NCBI GenBank assembly: GCA_036785705.1
Contig: JAWUZG010000970.1
Coordinates: forward strand, 881,501-945,500
Direction: 5' to 3'
Source: Acanthornis magna
Lineage: Eukaryota > Chordata > Aves > Passeriformes > Acanthizidae
DNA length: 64,000 nt
Shown here: positions 37,928 through 48,774 of the stretch, piece after piece
How positions within the stretch are numbered: the stretch's first letter is position 1
Layout: the number at the start of each line of letters is the position of its first letter
Made by a program: the position numbers and the translations under genes
Notes under the pieces: model-generated
Told to the model about the DNA's origin: nothing
Seen by the model: the letters and a program-made list of their open reading frames with translations, nothing else
Database searches by the model: none

Positions 37928-38645
37928 AGAACAGAATAACTGAGTGAAGTGATCATCGAGTCCAGCTGCCTGACCACTTCAGGGCTGACCAATAGTTAAA
38001 GCACATTATTAACGATGCTGTGCAAAAGCCTCTTCAACACTGGCTGGCTCAGGACATTGACCACCTCTCTCGGGAGCCTGTTCCAGGGTTTGATCACCCT
38101 CTGGGTAAAGAAATGCTTCCTCATGTCAAATCTGAACCTCTTCTGAGGGGCACAGCTTTGAACCATTCCCACATGACCTGGCACTGGGTCCCAGGGAAAA
38201 GAGGGACCTTTTCCCCTTCCTCACCTCGGAAAGCTGTAGAGACCAGTGAGGTTGTCCCTCAGCCTCCTTCTCTCCGAACAAGAAAACCCCAGAGTCCTGA
38301 ACCACTCCTCACAGGACACGCTGCCAGCCCCTTCCACAGCCTTGGTGCCTTCCTCTGGATGCATTCAGGGACCTTCACATCCTTTTGAAATTGTGGGGCC
38401 CAGAAGCATGCACAGCATTCAAGGTGAGGCCACAGCAACACCAAATACAACAGGAAAATCCCCTTTGGAGCGGCAGGTGAAGCTGTATTTGATGCTCTCC
38501 AGGATGCAGTTTGCCCCCTGGGCTGCCTGGGCACACACTGCTGACTCTTGTTGAGCCTCCTCCTGCCCGTCAGCACCCCCAGACCCCTCCAGCAGGGCTG
38601 CTCTCCAACAACTCCTTTCCTGATTTAGACTTGTGCTCAGAAATT
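37928..38645 (-). mobile_element. CR1 LINE, about 720 bases, minus strand
   Basis: A well-preserved CR1 read in reverse. The plus strand starts at the CR1 3' end (GTGATCATCGAGTCCAGCTG, CTGACCACTTCAGGGCTGAC) and runs through ACCACCTCTCTCGGGAGCCT and AAGAAATGCTTCCTCATGTC. It continues into the ORF region with CAAGGTGAGGCCACAGCAAC and CAGCACCCCCAGACC, ending at TTTAGACTTGTGCTCAG. Its 3' untranslated wording is that of a CR1 group with ATCATCGAGTCCA. The frames at 37996-38576 are remnants or shadows of its ORF. Low divergence suggests it is younger than most other copies here. Confidence 0.95.
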
Positions 38646-41600
38646 TGGGAAAATGTTATCCCAAAGTGACTAGTGGGGACACCTGAAACTTCAAGTCAAT
38701 CTGAATATTAATTCTCCTCTTATATAACTACTTTATGATAATGAAATGTAACAAAAATTCAGATCCTCTTGGCACTTTAGATACAAGGAGGTTTTAATTT
38801 CAAGTTATTATATATACGGTTATCACACAAAAATATAATATTAGCATCTTAGATTACAAAAATAAAATAATCACCTTAACAAGAAAATTATATGATGGAT
38901 GATTAATTATTACTTCCATCTCTTTTTACATTGTATGATATTTAGGTCTTTCAGAGGATGCATTTGTTAAAACAATTCTGCATCTCACACTGAAAAATGT
39001 TTGCCTAGATTGATGATAGAAGTTATTTACTCTGGTCATCACTCTTTTAAGACTCTCTGAGCATAGCTTTGTTAGACTAGAGACAGCACTTACAGCATAC
39101 ATTCTGCAACAGTATCCACTAATAAACCCATTTCGCATAGTGCTTTTCAAGTAGCAGTGGCCTCAGAATTCGGTTAATGAAGGAAGATATTAAGATGTCA
39201 GTATGTTACTGAACTTAAATAAGGCTACTTTGCCATGACTTCTTGCAGACAACTTTTTGCTGCAAAAGTGAGTTATTACAGGAGCAATGGTTACAGTCTG
39301 TGTAGTCATAGTGCCCTCAAGAAGCTGCTTGCTCTCAATGCAGAAAATACTTACTAGAGATGTGTAGCAGAAAATAGTGATGCTTGTAGCAAAGGGGAAA
39401 GTTGTGTATCTAAATGCAGACATACACCTAATGAGCCACTGGAAAATCAAGTAATAAATTTCTGCTCAAAATCAGAGGCTATCCACATATTCATCCTGAG
39501 TTAACAGTTCTGGAGCCTGACTGGACACAGTGTGTGCTCATGTTTCCCAAGTTACAGGAGTTGCCAATCAGAAGGAGACCATTAACCATTGAGGAAATAA
39601 TTAACTGGGGAATTCACAAAGCAAAATGACCAGTAGCTTGAATCAGAAGACTTCCCTTTGGTATTTGCTCGTACACAATGTTCATTTAGCAACTCCTGCA
39701 AAATGTCATGCTTAATAGGTGGAGAAGGTTGCTTCCTCTTCTGCTTTTGTTATTGAAATACTAAATGCTTATCATGTCAAGGTCCTCCCCAGTACTTTTC
39801 AAACACTTTCCCATCATTACTTCTTCACTTATGCAATATATTCTACAAAACTCTCAGAACATGTCATAGGATCCTACTCATTACTGGGCTCATTTATTCA
39901 TAAAACAGTTTTGCTTACAAAACTGTGTATATATCAGTAGCTCAAAGAGCAGCTTCCACTGAATGGTAAAACTGTTGTATGCAACTGTCCTCATACTTCT
40001 CCTGAGTTTAAAACTGGATCCCAGCTAACGGATTTTTATCTTTGTTAATGGTAATAGTGGATGCTTCGAATCTCTTATTGTTTTTCATAAGTCCTTTGCT
40101 CACCTGGTTAAGTCCAAAGGTCACACTTGTGACAGCAAATATTTTAACAATTTATTTCATGTCTGTATTTCTTATAGCAAAAAAGAAAAAAAAGAAAAAA
40201 GTTATTTTGACTCTATATGAAAGCTAGCAAAAGATGGCAAACTGCATGAGTAATGACTAACAAGTTGCAATTTAAATACCAAGGAGATAAGCACCAGCAA
40301 GAAAAAACTAAGCATATCAAATTTTGTTATGCCTCTAGGGATAGGCAAATTTTTCCCTTCCATATAAAACTTTATATAAAACTCTGCTATTAAGATATCA
40401 TTGTTATATTTCCTTTTTAAAGAGATGGGTTTTATAAATGTAGATTGTTGGGGGTTTGGGATTATAGGTTGGTTTTTTTTCCTTAGCACAACTGTCTGCA
40501 CACAAAAGAAGCCGAGGAGCATAGAAAGCAAATTGCTAGCTGATTTTGACAAATTAGCCACACAGCATAATCATTTAAAACTTTTAGAGTACACTTGAGC
40601 CCATTTGACTTCCAGAGATACGTTTCACACAGTTCAGAGAAATCTACATCTTGCTTGTATGCACATGAAAATCCCATTGCAGGAAAGGCATGCAGACTTA
40701 CTTTTCATACTACAACCCGACAATGTAGAATATTTTAAAGAACTTGCCATGAATTTTTGACTTTTTAATTATTCAGTTTTTATAAAAGGGCTAGATAAGA
40801 TTGGTTACCTTATATTCTTCATTGGTTCTTTAATGAACCAATGAATTCTAGGTAGGATCTGTCTACTGGAATTGCAAACCAGAGAAACTACTCTAAATGT
40901 TCTTATCTTCAGTTGCACACAGATTTAAAAATGCTTGGATTGTGCTCTAGTTGCTGACCCTTTGACTTCATAGGAAGGTGTCTCATCAGCTTCATTTGGT
41001 GTTGGGTTCAGCCAATAGTAAGGCCATGAATGCAAAATCGCTGGACACAGTTTCAAAATTCATTGCAGGAAGCCGCTGGGATTCCACCATTTTTCATTAA
41101 CAGGGTGTTCCCCATGTTCTTGTCATGTGAAGGACTAGTGAAGCTGACTACTGGGGATCAGGAGGTTTTTATCACCTTTTCTTTGTTATTTTCCTTCTCA
41201 TGCTCCATTTTCTTATTGATGACTCTTTGTTCAGCAGACTAAACTAAGACAGACATTATACAATAAAACTGGTGCTTGGTAACAAAAGCCTGTAACAAAG
41301 AGAAGCCATCTTTGTGTTTAGGACTGACAGTGATGGTCCTTTTGTCCCACTAGGACTGACTGTGTTCTTTCTGTATCAAACTTTTTCTGTGTGAGAATGG
41401 TCTTCATAGACAAACACATCCCAGCAGTTACCCTGTGTTTCATACCAAATTCTGCAATGATAAAGATCCAGTTCCCCAAAACATCTTGTGTTCCATCTTC
41501 ATCAGGGTAGAGCTGATGGGCTACAGCAGTCTTAATTCCCATCCCTTGCTGTCCTAATGTTAGGTGGTTCTGGTGTATGGAAACCACTGCTGACATACAC

Positions 41601-42439
41601 CACCACAGACCTTTCACAGAAGAGTAGCGGTATATGTAAACAGGGATTTAAAAATAGATCCTGATGTTTTTCTGGCACTATATTTCAAGGTATATGTGCT
41701 TTACAAAAACAGATTAACATTAAACCCCACATGTATATGATACACCTAAACTTTGTATTCTAGGCTGTTTCTCTTAGCATTTTTCTGTGCATCATTAGCA
41801 GAGAAATCTATTATTGTCCCATGACATTTCCTCAGAACATTCAAATCTTGCCTATGCTGAAATTATATTTTATTATATATTAAATTACTAACCTAAATGT
41901 GTATTTTTCTATGCAAAACAGAGGCATGTGCAGCTTTAAAATAACCTGGCTTGTTTCTTGGATTTCTACATTTGCTTTACGTACTAAACATGAAAAAAGC
42001 TTTAAAAAGTAATGTGAATGAAAAATATTACAAAATAATAAAAATCCAGTGCTGTCTTAAACCTCCCACACTGCAATTGAGTACAATTCCAACAAGCCAC
42101 AGGTGTGCACCATATGCATAGGTGAAAATGTGGTTATGAGAGGTCTGATGACAGTTCTGGGTCCACAAAGCATTCATCTCAAGATAAACATCTGTTATGT
42201 ATTCAAGGCAAAACTGTGCAGAATATAGAGCTATAATTGAGGTTTTAAATGCAGAGATATCAGGAAACTCCAGGTTATTGCCCCAACAGGAACTCAAATT
42301 TGATCACATTATAAAAAGATAGTATTTTTTATTAGTGTACACGATGTTAGGCTTTGTGCCTTATTATACTGAGATGGAATTGCTTCAGCTCAACAGAGTG
42401 TAGGGACTACTGACTTGGAGTGATGCACTTATTTCTCAA
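38646..42439. other. Intergenic DNA, no gene or transposon recognised
   Basis: AT-rich sequence. Besides the perfect hairpin at 40818-40845 and an A-rich run at 40181-40200, no structured feature was found. Frames reach at most 119 codons and look like chance. Confidence 0.4.
40818..40845. repeat. Perfect inverted repeat, 11-base arms
   Basis: TTCATTGGTTC and its exact complement GAACCAATGAA are separated by TTTAAT. The arms contain a CCAAT pentamer on each strand. It could be a small hairpin or a dyad binding site. Confidence 0.7.
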
Positions 42440-42840
42440 TTATGGGATTGATGCACTCTTCTGGCAGAGGGGCTCTAATGAGCTGGGCTGTTGTTAGCTG
42501 TCAATATACATTGTGAAAATCCTGTGGTTTGATTGGCTGCTCCCTGTCATAAACCAGCAATAAATATGATGTGCCCAACTTCTGTATTCCTCTGCTGACA
42601 GCTGAAGTTGCCAAATCCTGTGCGTTATATATAAAAGACCCTGTTATCAGATGCTTATAATTTGGCCAAACTTTAGCCGTGTAGGATTAAATTTCCTGTG
42701 CCTTGTGTCTGCCTTTAGGCGAATGTCCTTTTTAATTTCTTCTAAAACCAGTTCTGAGAAAGAAATAAGGGGAAACTATATTAACCACACAAGGTCTCTT
42801 CACAGTTCTCTCTTCATGTCTTTCTTCATTTCCAAAAGTA
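42440..42840 (+). promoter_or_regulatory. Candidate regulatory block with promoter-like spacing
   Basis: High-complexity sequence with a RUNX-type TGTGGTTT at 42523-42530, an inverted CCAAT box ATTGGCT at 42532-42538, HOX-like CATAAA and AATAAATATG near 42550-42570, and a TATA-type TATATAAAAG at 42628-42637. The inverted CCAAT lies about 90 bases before the TATA, a usual promoter distance. No clear downstream ORF starts here, so it may be an enhancer, a noncoding RNA promoter or chance. Confidence 0.25.
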
Positions 42841-43390
42841 CAGACTGAAAGGCAAAAAAAGTCAGGTTTAACTGCTGGGTACTGTAAACTTCAGCTTTGT
42901 GCAGTTGAGCAGCCTGGGACAAGAAAGGGTATATCAACTTGCTTATTTTCTTTGACATTTTTATCCTTCTGACTCCAGATCAGCCACATATAAACAGGAC
43001 TAAAGACTCATTCCTACATCAGATCAAATAGCTTTTCACAGTGTCATTCTTCTTGAGGTATCAACAGTACATACACAGTTTTGTGGGGTTGTTTAAAAAA
43101 AATTTATTCTAAGAGGAATTTTCTTCACACCAAGGTGTCTGAGACCAAAGGATTACTTTAATAATTCCCTCTCAGATGCAATAGCTAAATATCACTAGTA
43201 ATCAGAAAACAAGAAAACACAAAAATGTCACTTTAGAAGACTGAAGTGTCTTTATATTTAATAGCTGAGGTTTGGATCACTGTTTTAGTCCATTGTGATT
43301 TGGACCTCCATTCTAATGAAAATACATTCTAAAAATAATGATTATACAAATATCACTGCGAGCTGCTTTGAGAAGATTAAAAATGTGCCT
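42841..43390. other. AT-rich DNA, nothing recognised
   Basis: Sequence between the promoter-like block and the CCTT microsatellite. No gene or repeat was seen. Confidence 0.4.
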
Positions 43391-43544
43391 GCCTTCCTTC
43401 TTCCTTCCTTCCTTCCTTCCTTCCTTCCTTCCTTCCTTCCTTCCTTCCTTCCTTCCTTCCTCCTTCCCTCCCTCCCTCTCTCCCTCCCTCCCTCCCTCCC
43501 TCCCTATATCCTTCCTTCCTTCCCTCCCTCCCTCCCTCTCTCTT
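43391..43544. repeat. (CCTT)n/(CCCT)n compound microsatellite
   Basis: About 150 bases of pure pyrimidine. A long TTCC array at about 43393-43460 changes to TCCC units and then, after a TATATC interruption at 43504-43509, back to TTCC and TCCC. The Pro/Ser/Leu-rich frames at 43295-43582 are translations of this repeat. Confidence 0.95.
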
Positions 43545-44160
43545 TAGGCCATTTGTTCACAGAAGGATGGGGTTGTTGCTAGGCAGGGAGGCTGCACTAA
43601 ACTGGTTAAGTCTCTAACTTTGTGGGATTTTGCTTTAATAACACAAAAAGCCTGCACAAAAGAGAAAAAAGAAAAAGGGTGCAAAATTTTTCTAAACTTT
43701 TACTTCAAGGAAAAATAGTAGTGACATTTGTAACCAAGCCTTTGCCAGAGAAAAATACCCAATTTTAACCCCTCCAGCTTTCATTCAGAGAAGCAGATTT
43801 CCCTCCCTCTCCCCTATCTCACTCATGCACACATCAGTGTATCTTAGTGAACTGAGTAGAAATTAAAGCAGAATTTGACTCTGTGTAATGAAATCTATTT
43901 TTTCCTCAAAAAAGCCTGTCAGGTTTGAAATGCAAACTCTTTCTAGTAAATTTTCCCTTCATTTTATTTCTTTCCTGTGCTTTTTCCTCCCCCCACTCCC
44001 TTTTTACTCTCTCTTTCTCTCTTAAGGGGAATGAAAAGAGTTCTTTAACCAAACAAATGTAAATACGTAAGTGGTAGGGATTTTTTTTAAAGTATGGTTT
44101 TCAGTTCATCTAACAAAGACATATCTGTCTGCTCAAATGATTCCTTACTGAATATGAATG
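43545..44160. other. Mixed DNA, no gene seen
   Basis: Contains pyrimidine-rich stretches near 43795-43815 and 43980-44022. No recognised repeat family or gene. Confidence 0.35.
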
Positions 44161-44600
44161 AGAAGCCCTTTAATGAGGTACGGTAATTAAGCTCTGGCAA
44201 GCCCCCCTAGCCCCCTGTCAGCAGCTTCCCAGGCAAACAGCCATTGAATCTGGTGATTGACAAACCAGACGCTGGACATGTACTGTAGCTGATGGGGAAC
44301 AATGGGCTGGGGGGCCATGGTATCTGCCGTACCCGCCTGTTTCAGCCCCATCAAAGGCCTGGGCTCCTGGGCTGTCTGTCCTGCTGTCCTGAGGGGCCGG
44401 AGCTGCAGGTTTACCTGCCGGACTCTCCTGGCTCCGCTCAAGGTGCCCATCCTGGCGGTGCTCCACTCGTGGCTGCACGGGAGCAGGTTCTCTCCTCCGG
44501 CACTTGTGTGTCGCAGTGCCCGGCTCATAAATCTTTTTAATTGTTAAAAGTCTTTAACTATAGCATAGGATTCATTATCCATTGTGTTTGCCAAAATGCT
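44161..44600. promoter_or_regulatory. GC- and CpG-rich candidate regulatory element
   Basis: This block stands out sharply from the AT-rich surroundings, with about a dozen CpGs in its central 370 bases. At its edges lie homeodomain-type sites: TAATGAG and TAATTA (44172-44189) and TTTAATTG near 44535. Inside are a PBX/HOX-like TGATTGAC (44254-44261), a TCF/LEF-like ATCAAAGG (44350-44357) and SOX-like AACAATGG (44298-44305), with CCATTGTG at 44579-44586. Frames of 82-113 codons are open on both strands, as expected from high GC; none has a known domain. A developmental enhancer or a small CpG island is the best reading, by inference. Confidence 0.4.
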
Positions 44601-45589
44601 ATTTAATAAGTTGCTTGTTTTATTAACCCTGACAGAAAAGAAAACAGGGTTCTTTATCTCCAGCTGTTGGAGCAGATATGGGATTTCTCTGAACAGTTTT
44701 GCTTTACACACTGCAAAATGAGTGTGCTTAACAGGTGTGGATTGACTGGCCTACAGTTGGATTGCATGCCTTTTCCTGCTGTCCCATACCCTGGATAAAC
44801 AGTACCCACGTTTGCAGAAACCATGTGTGAAGTACTGGTAAGGGAAAAAATACACCAAGAGAGAAGCACAACACAAAAACCTAGAAGTCCTGGTTTCTAC
44901 CACCCTGTAACTGTTGCTGCATGATCGCTCAGCAGCCCAGATGAGAAGGATTCATCTTTGTTTTAATTGATTGCAGCCATATGGATTGGCATTGTGAGGG
45001 ACTGCTTGATTTCCAGGCCAAAAGGTTAATTTCCTTCCTGTATGTCATCAATTCTATAACACATGCACATGCATTACACTGTCCTCATGGCCTTCTGGAA
45101 ACACAGGTAGCAAAGGCCTTGCTGCAGGCTTTGTAGAACAAACTGGAAGATTATTTGAAACATATGATGCCAACTTGCATTTTGAAGGCCTATGCAGGGA
45201 GGAGAAATGTACTTTTCAGGGAAGAGATGGAAGAAAATGAATAATTTAAACATTTCCTATCTCCTAAATAACACCGAAAATATGTGCAAATATGTATATA
45301 AGCAAACATTATCTGAATAAGCTGTTAGAGTCATTTGTCAAAATTGGCAATCTCCTCTTATTAAAATTGAAAGCTCAACACTCTTTCTTCCTTCCTGGAC
45401 TTTTTTTCTTCAAAAAGCAGAGATAAATCCCAGTAGCACAATTAAAACACTAGCTAAATATTACTTCGTTGGGCTTAACGATAGATTACAATGTGTGCAT
45501 AATGACCCAGTTCTAGTAATATCATCTGATTTAGTAAGGAAATCAGAGTTTGCCATATGTTCACCAATAAGGTCTTAGAAATTCTTCTT
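44601..45589. other. Intergenic DNA, no gene seen
   Basis: Part 44640-44990 is less AT-rich and may belong to the same regulatory neighbourhood. No transposon was recognised. Confidence 0.35.
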
Positions 45590-45850
45590 CTTGTTCTTGA
45601 TGTCTCAGCCAACTGCTAGTGAGGATGCTGTTTGGTCCTGGAATCGTCTTGGTTTTGAGCACCGAGCACATTAAAGTCATAAGCATGTGGCTCATTTTAT
45701 CATGCCACCTCTAGGAATGAGCAGGGGGTGATTTAACAACCTGCCACCTGCCTGCCCTGAATCCCTTTATGCATTAAAGTGTTCCAGTTGCAGGCCTGTC
45801 TGAAAATGGATTTCCTGTTAACAGCCCCAGAAAGGTATACACTGTAACTT
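45590..45850. promoter_or_regulatory. Candidate conserved noncoding segment
   Basis: High-complexity sequence with an E-box CACCTG at 45745-45750 inside CCACCTGCCTGCC, a near-palindromic TTTATGCATTAAA at 45766-45778 and a homeodomain-like GTCATAA at 45676-45682. No frame is open over its length. Regulatory role is inferred only. Confidence 0.25.
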
Positions 45851-46029
45851 TAGGGATATTTTAAAAGATGAAAATTAATCTTAACATTTCCCCTAAATAT
45901 ATTAGCACCCAATGGGCAAGATTATTTAGCTAATATGCCAAATCAGAGGGCAACATCAAAACCCAAAACAGGAAAAAATCAAAACAGTGTGTAAAACAAG
46001 ACTCTACTGTGCCATTTAACTGTGTATTT

Positions 46030-46440
46030 TCCTACCTTGGTTATGTGTTTATTATTTGTAGACTTGTGAACTATGATTCGTTAATGAGCAATGTGTCTTT
46101 GCTGTGTATGAGCCAAGTCCAGACAGCGACTAAAGACTTGCTGTGTACCTATAGCTACCAAGGATCGTAACGTGGCTGCAGATGTTCCATATCACTCAAA
46201 CTTTGATTGCCTTTTTTTTAGACAACCCCCTTTTCCTTACTATCCCTACAATAAAATTTTTAGCCCCCGTGTGCATATTAGAATCTGTTTTCCTTTGGCA
46301 GGCAGACTGGACTTTGAGACTTTATTAAAAGTCTGTCCTAACCACCCTGGGCTCCCATTTTGAGACAGCAGGAACTGTGGGAGTTAGCATCATTCCAGGT
46401 TAGCAATGAAGTAATCACATTGGAATATGAACTGTTGATC
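46030..46440. promoter_or_regulatory. Candidate conserved noncoding segment
   Basis: Contains a forkhead-like TGTTTATT at 46046-46053, a TCF/LEF-like CTTTGATTG at 46201-46209, GATTCGTTAATGAG at 46075-46088 and several CpGs. A 63-codon frame at 46172-46363 lacks a recognisable domain. It is the last of four such blocks between 42.4 and 46.4 kb. Confidence 0.25.
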
Positions 46441-46917
46441 ATGGCGTTTTTTTGACACCTAACAATGATGACATACATATTGAAGTAGTATTTTCAGTCT
46501 TCCATCAATATTCTGGCAAGTAGGAGATAATTCTTTTACTTCTATTTTATGTTGTTCACTGCTTTACAATTTTTGTAAATTAATTCAGGGGCTTAATTTT
46601 ACACATTTAAATAATATCTATCTGTTAATTCTCTTCTTCCAATTACTAATTTTCTCATATTTCTTGAATTCACAGAGCCATTTGGTTTTTTTTTTTTTTG
46701 CAAATCCTAGTATAATCCCTTAGATTTTAGTGGAGTTTTAGCAATTTATTCCAACACTGAGTGCGTCCAATATTTGCATATATGTAAATCTCTTTATAGA
46801 TGGGTGGCATTTCATGACAATTTATAGATCTGAACTTTTATCTAAAATGTTTAATCTAATATTTGTTTTAATTTAACAGTACAAATGCCATGCTTAACTT
46901 GCTTCTAGATGTAGAAA

Positions 46918-47175
46918 TCTATGGTGAGAGAGGGTAGATTTAGATTGGCTATAAGTAAGAAATCCTTCATGATGGGGATGGTGAGCCACTGGAAGAGGTT
47001 TCTCGGTGAAGTGGATGCCATATCCCTGGAATTGTTCAAGGTGAGACTGGACAAAGCTTTGAATAGCCTGATCTAATGAGAGATGTCCCTTCCATGGGAG
47101 AGGATGTGGACTAGTTGACCATTAAAAAGTCCTTTCCAACTAAAACCATTCTGTGATTTGTTCTGTGATTCAATG
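46918..47175 (+). mobile_element. CR1 LINE 3' end, plus strand
   Basis: A short 5'-truncated CR1 tail: AGGGTAGATTTAGATTGGCT, AAATCCTTCATGATGGGG, GTGAGCCACTGGAAGAGG, CATATCCCTGGAATTGTTCA and GTCCTTTCCAACTAAAACC, ending in ATTCTGTGATTTGTTCTGTGA at 47149-47169. No ORF part is left. Confidence 0.9.
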
Positions 47176-48508
47176 GGATGCAAAGTACAGACACTAAGTA
47201 CTGTGTAGGAATAAAATTTTGTTTTTTACCAAAATATTGTCCTTATTTAAGCATTAGAGGAAAAGAGAACTGGAGGTTCTAAAATCACCTTGAAAGTTTC
47301 TTTCATCTGAACTTTTCAGTTGTTTCCGTTTTGAAATTGCATCACTCATTCCAGAGCTATCAACAAGCAAGGAGGGTACCCACTGGTTATTTCTGGACAT
47401 TCCCCATCAAGATAGTCATATGAAATGCTTAGCTAATTTTTCACAGATCTCCATAACAGGGTGCAGACAATATGAAGATTCTAATTAGAATTGAAGTAGA
47501 ATTAGCTGCTACAGCTTTTGGAGTCCCAAAGCTTTTCATGTCAGTGTCTGCTGAATGCACTAACATAAGGTTGGGTGGAGAGTTATTGCAGATATCTTGT
47601 TTGTAAAACCTTCTTCTTGGACTTCCTGAACATCCATCATTGATAACCAGGGGAGACAGGATATTTCAGACTGGGAATACAGTCAGTGCCTTTGTATGGG
47701 CCTTGAACTCTTATGACAGACTAAACCAGTTCAAGTACACCTGTTTACCATCATAAAACCAAGATACTTCACTTGAAAACTCATGAAAAACAATACTTCA
47801 AGGGGTATTCTTAATGTGCCTTTTTTATTCTATGAGCCTCTTAAACAAAAATAAGTTAATTTATTTATATTAGCAAATGCCAACTGATTAATTTCTATAT
47901 GCTTTGTGTTAAGAAGGAAACACAACCCTGAACTCTAAAACTGATGAGCTTTAACACAATACGTGGGGAAGCATTTTTTAAAAAAGAGGTGATAATGATA
48001 AAAATAATAAAAAATAATAATAATAATAGCCTTTAAAATATTCTGTAGACAGATACAGGAAAAAAGTTAAAATTAAGCCTGCCAAATCCCATCCTTCCAG
48101 AAAGTTGGACCTTCTTTTCATGCCAGGCTATAGGATTTTTTTAATGTCTTTACAACTCCATACATCTAGCCATTATCTAATTTTATTGTAAAACTTTATT
48201 AATTATTAATTAATGTTAATATTGTCTAATATTAATGTTTTACTGAGCTCTTATTTCTCATGTCTCTGCAATTTTCATCCAAATACCAGGACCTCTTCCT
48301 GTTGGTTATCATTCTCTCTGCTTTCTTATAGCTGGTTACAAGGTTTACTTCAAAGGCCATGAGTAAAATTAAAGGCATTATTGTTAGATTAATATTTTTA
48401 TCTTTAGACCCATGGTCAGTTATCAGGACTTAATCATGAAGGCATCATAATGAAAGGACAGTCCTTTCTTTGAAGACCTTAAAGAATAAACCATAGGGTG
48501 AAGGAAAC
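47176..48508. other. AT-rich spacer between two CR1 tails
   Basis: No gene was recognised. It includes the AAT microsatellite at 47992-48028. Confidence 0.4.
47992..48028. repeat. (ATA/AAT)n microsatellite
   Basis: ATAATGATA passes into AAAATAATAA and about five ATA/AAT units. Confidence 0.8.
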
Positions 48509-48774
48509 TGTATTTCAGGATGAGGGGAAATTACCTCAAATTGCGCCAGGAGTGATTTAGATTGAGTATTAGGAAAATTCTGTTCACTGGAAGGGTGCTC
48601 AGTCATTGGAATAGGTATTCCAGGGATGTAGTAGAATCACCATCCCTGCAAGTGTTCAAAAAGCATGCAGATGTGGCGCTGGGGGATATGGCTCGGTGGT
48701 GAATACAGTCGTGTTATGTAAATGGTTGGACTAAGTTAACTTAGATGCCTTTTCCAGCCTTAATGATTCTATGA
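48509..48774 (+). mobile_element. CR1 LINE 3' end, plus strand
   Basis: CR1 tail with TTTCAGGATGAGGGGAAATT, GATTTAGATTGAGTATTAGG, CACCATCCCTGCAAGTGTTC, GGTTGGACTAAGTTAACTTA and CCTTTTCCAGCCTTAATGAT, ending ATTCTATGA. It is 5' truncated and moderately diverged, and lacks an ORF. Confidence 0.9.

Noticed and set aside
37996..38576. Several frames of 60-122 codons on both strands
   Set aside because: They lie wholly inside the minus-strand CR1 and are ORF remnants or shadows.
44187..44547. Frames of 81-113 codons on both strands in the CpG-rich block
   Set aside because: High GC reduces stop codons on both strands; no domain is visible. Kept as a regulatory candidate instead, with a test proposed.
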